Position numbers and translations under genes: made by a program. This document shows, one piece after another, positions 53,845 through 53,856 of a stretch of 53,856 nucleotides of DNA. How positions within the stretch are numbered: position 1 is the stretch's first letter; every line of letters begins with the position of its first letter. Location of the stretch: NCBI GenBank assembly GCA_021821055.1, contig JAKACX010000011.1, positions 1 through 53,856 of the forward strand, written 5' to 3'. This DNA is from Bacillota bacterium (GTDB lineage Bacteria; Bacillota; Bacilli; Alicyclobacillales; SLC66). The notes beneath the pieces are model-generated. The model saw only the letters and a program-made list of their open reading frames with translations, did no database searches and was not told where the DNA came from.

Positions 53845-53856
53845 AATCATCCTCGC

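Overview
The window looks like chromosome from a high-GC, low-G+C-lineage Gram-positive (Bacillota, Bacilli), most likely an Alicyclobacillus-like organism. This is an inference. It rests on the yerC-pcrA-ligA-gatCAB-dagK-rlmD gene order known from Bacillus, a YerC/TrpR-family regulator, GatCAB, an OmpR-type two-component pair, a glutamic (G1/eqolisin) peptidase, frequent GTG/TTG starts with strong GGAGG ribosome-binding sites, and overall high GC. The last ~2 kb is clearly AT-richer and carries IS remnants.

Layout. 1-13.8 kb is a mostly minus-strand housekeeping block: rlmD (cut by the window edge), dagK, gatB, gatA, gatC, a WecA/TagO-type transferase, ligA, pcrA, purK, purE, tRNA-Pro(CGG), a SIMPL protein, yerC and a Fur-family regulator. 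13.8-17.4 kb holds an 11-bp tandem array, two XRE-type regulators each with an inverted repeat over its promoter, an unknown gene, and prolyl-tRNA synthetase with a duplicated 3' end. 17.6-19.3 kb is a ZTP riboswitch with its terminator controlling a glyA-type gene. 19.5-24.5 kb has deoD, a LysR regulator between two copies of a dispersed repeat, a G1 peptidase, a PsiE-like protein and an aldo/keto reductase. 24.7-29.4 kb is a two-component system divergent from a membrane protein and an ABC exporter. recQ, asnB, and an ArsR-CDF metal efflux pair follow.

35-40.4 kb groups a MraY-like transferase, a GT4 glycosyltransferase, a PIG-L deacetylase, an ATP-grasp ligase and an MFS protein. It reads as a candidate uncharacterised lipid-linked glycan or glycoconjugate pathway. 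40.5-43.4 kb holds an ArsP-like permease, two small ORFs, the inverted third copy of the dispersed repeat and a hexapeptide acyltransferase.

43.4-50.8 kb is a compact sigma-54 regulon: rpoN, an amino-acid permease, 1-pyrroline-5-carboxylate dehydrogenase, a RocR-like enhancer-binding protein and proline dehydrogenase. There are -24/-12 elements before rpoN, rocA and proDH, and a perfect palindrome suited to be the enhancer site. Together these genes would take up amino acid and oxidise proline to glutamate. 50.8-52.1 kb is a gene-poor stretch with a dead IS200-type transposase. The window ends in a PgaC/PgaD-like exopolysaccharide synthase pair.
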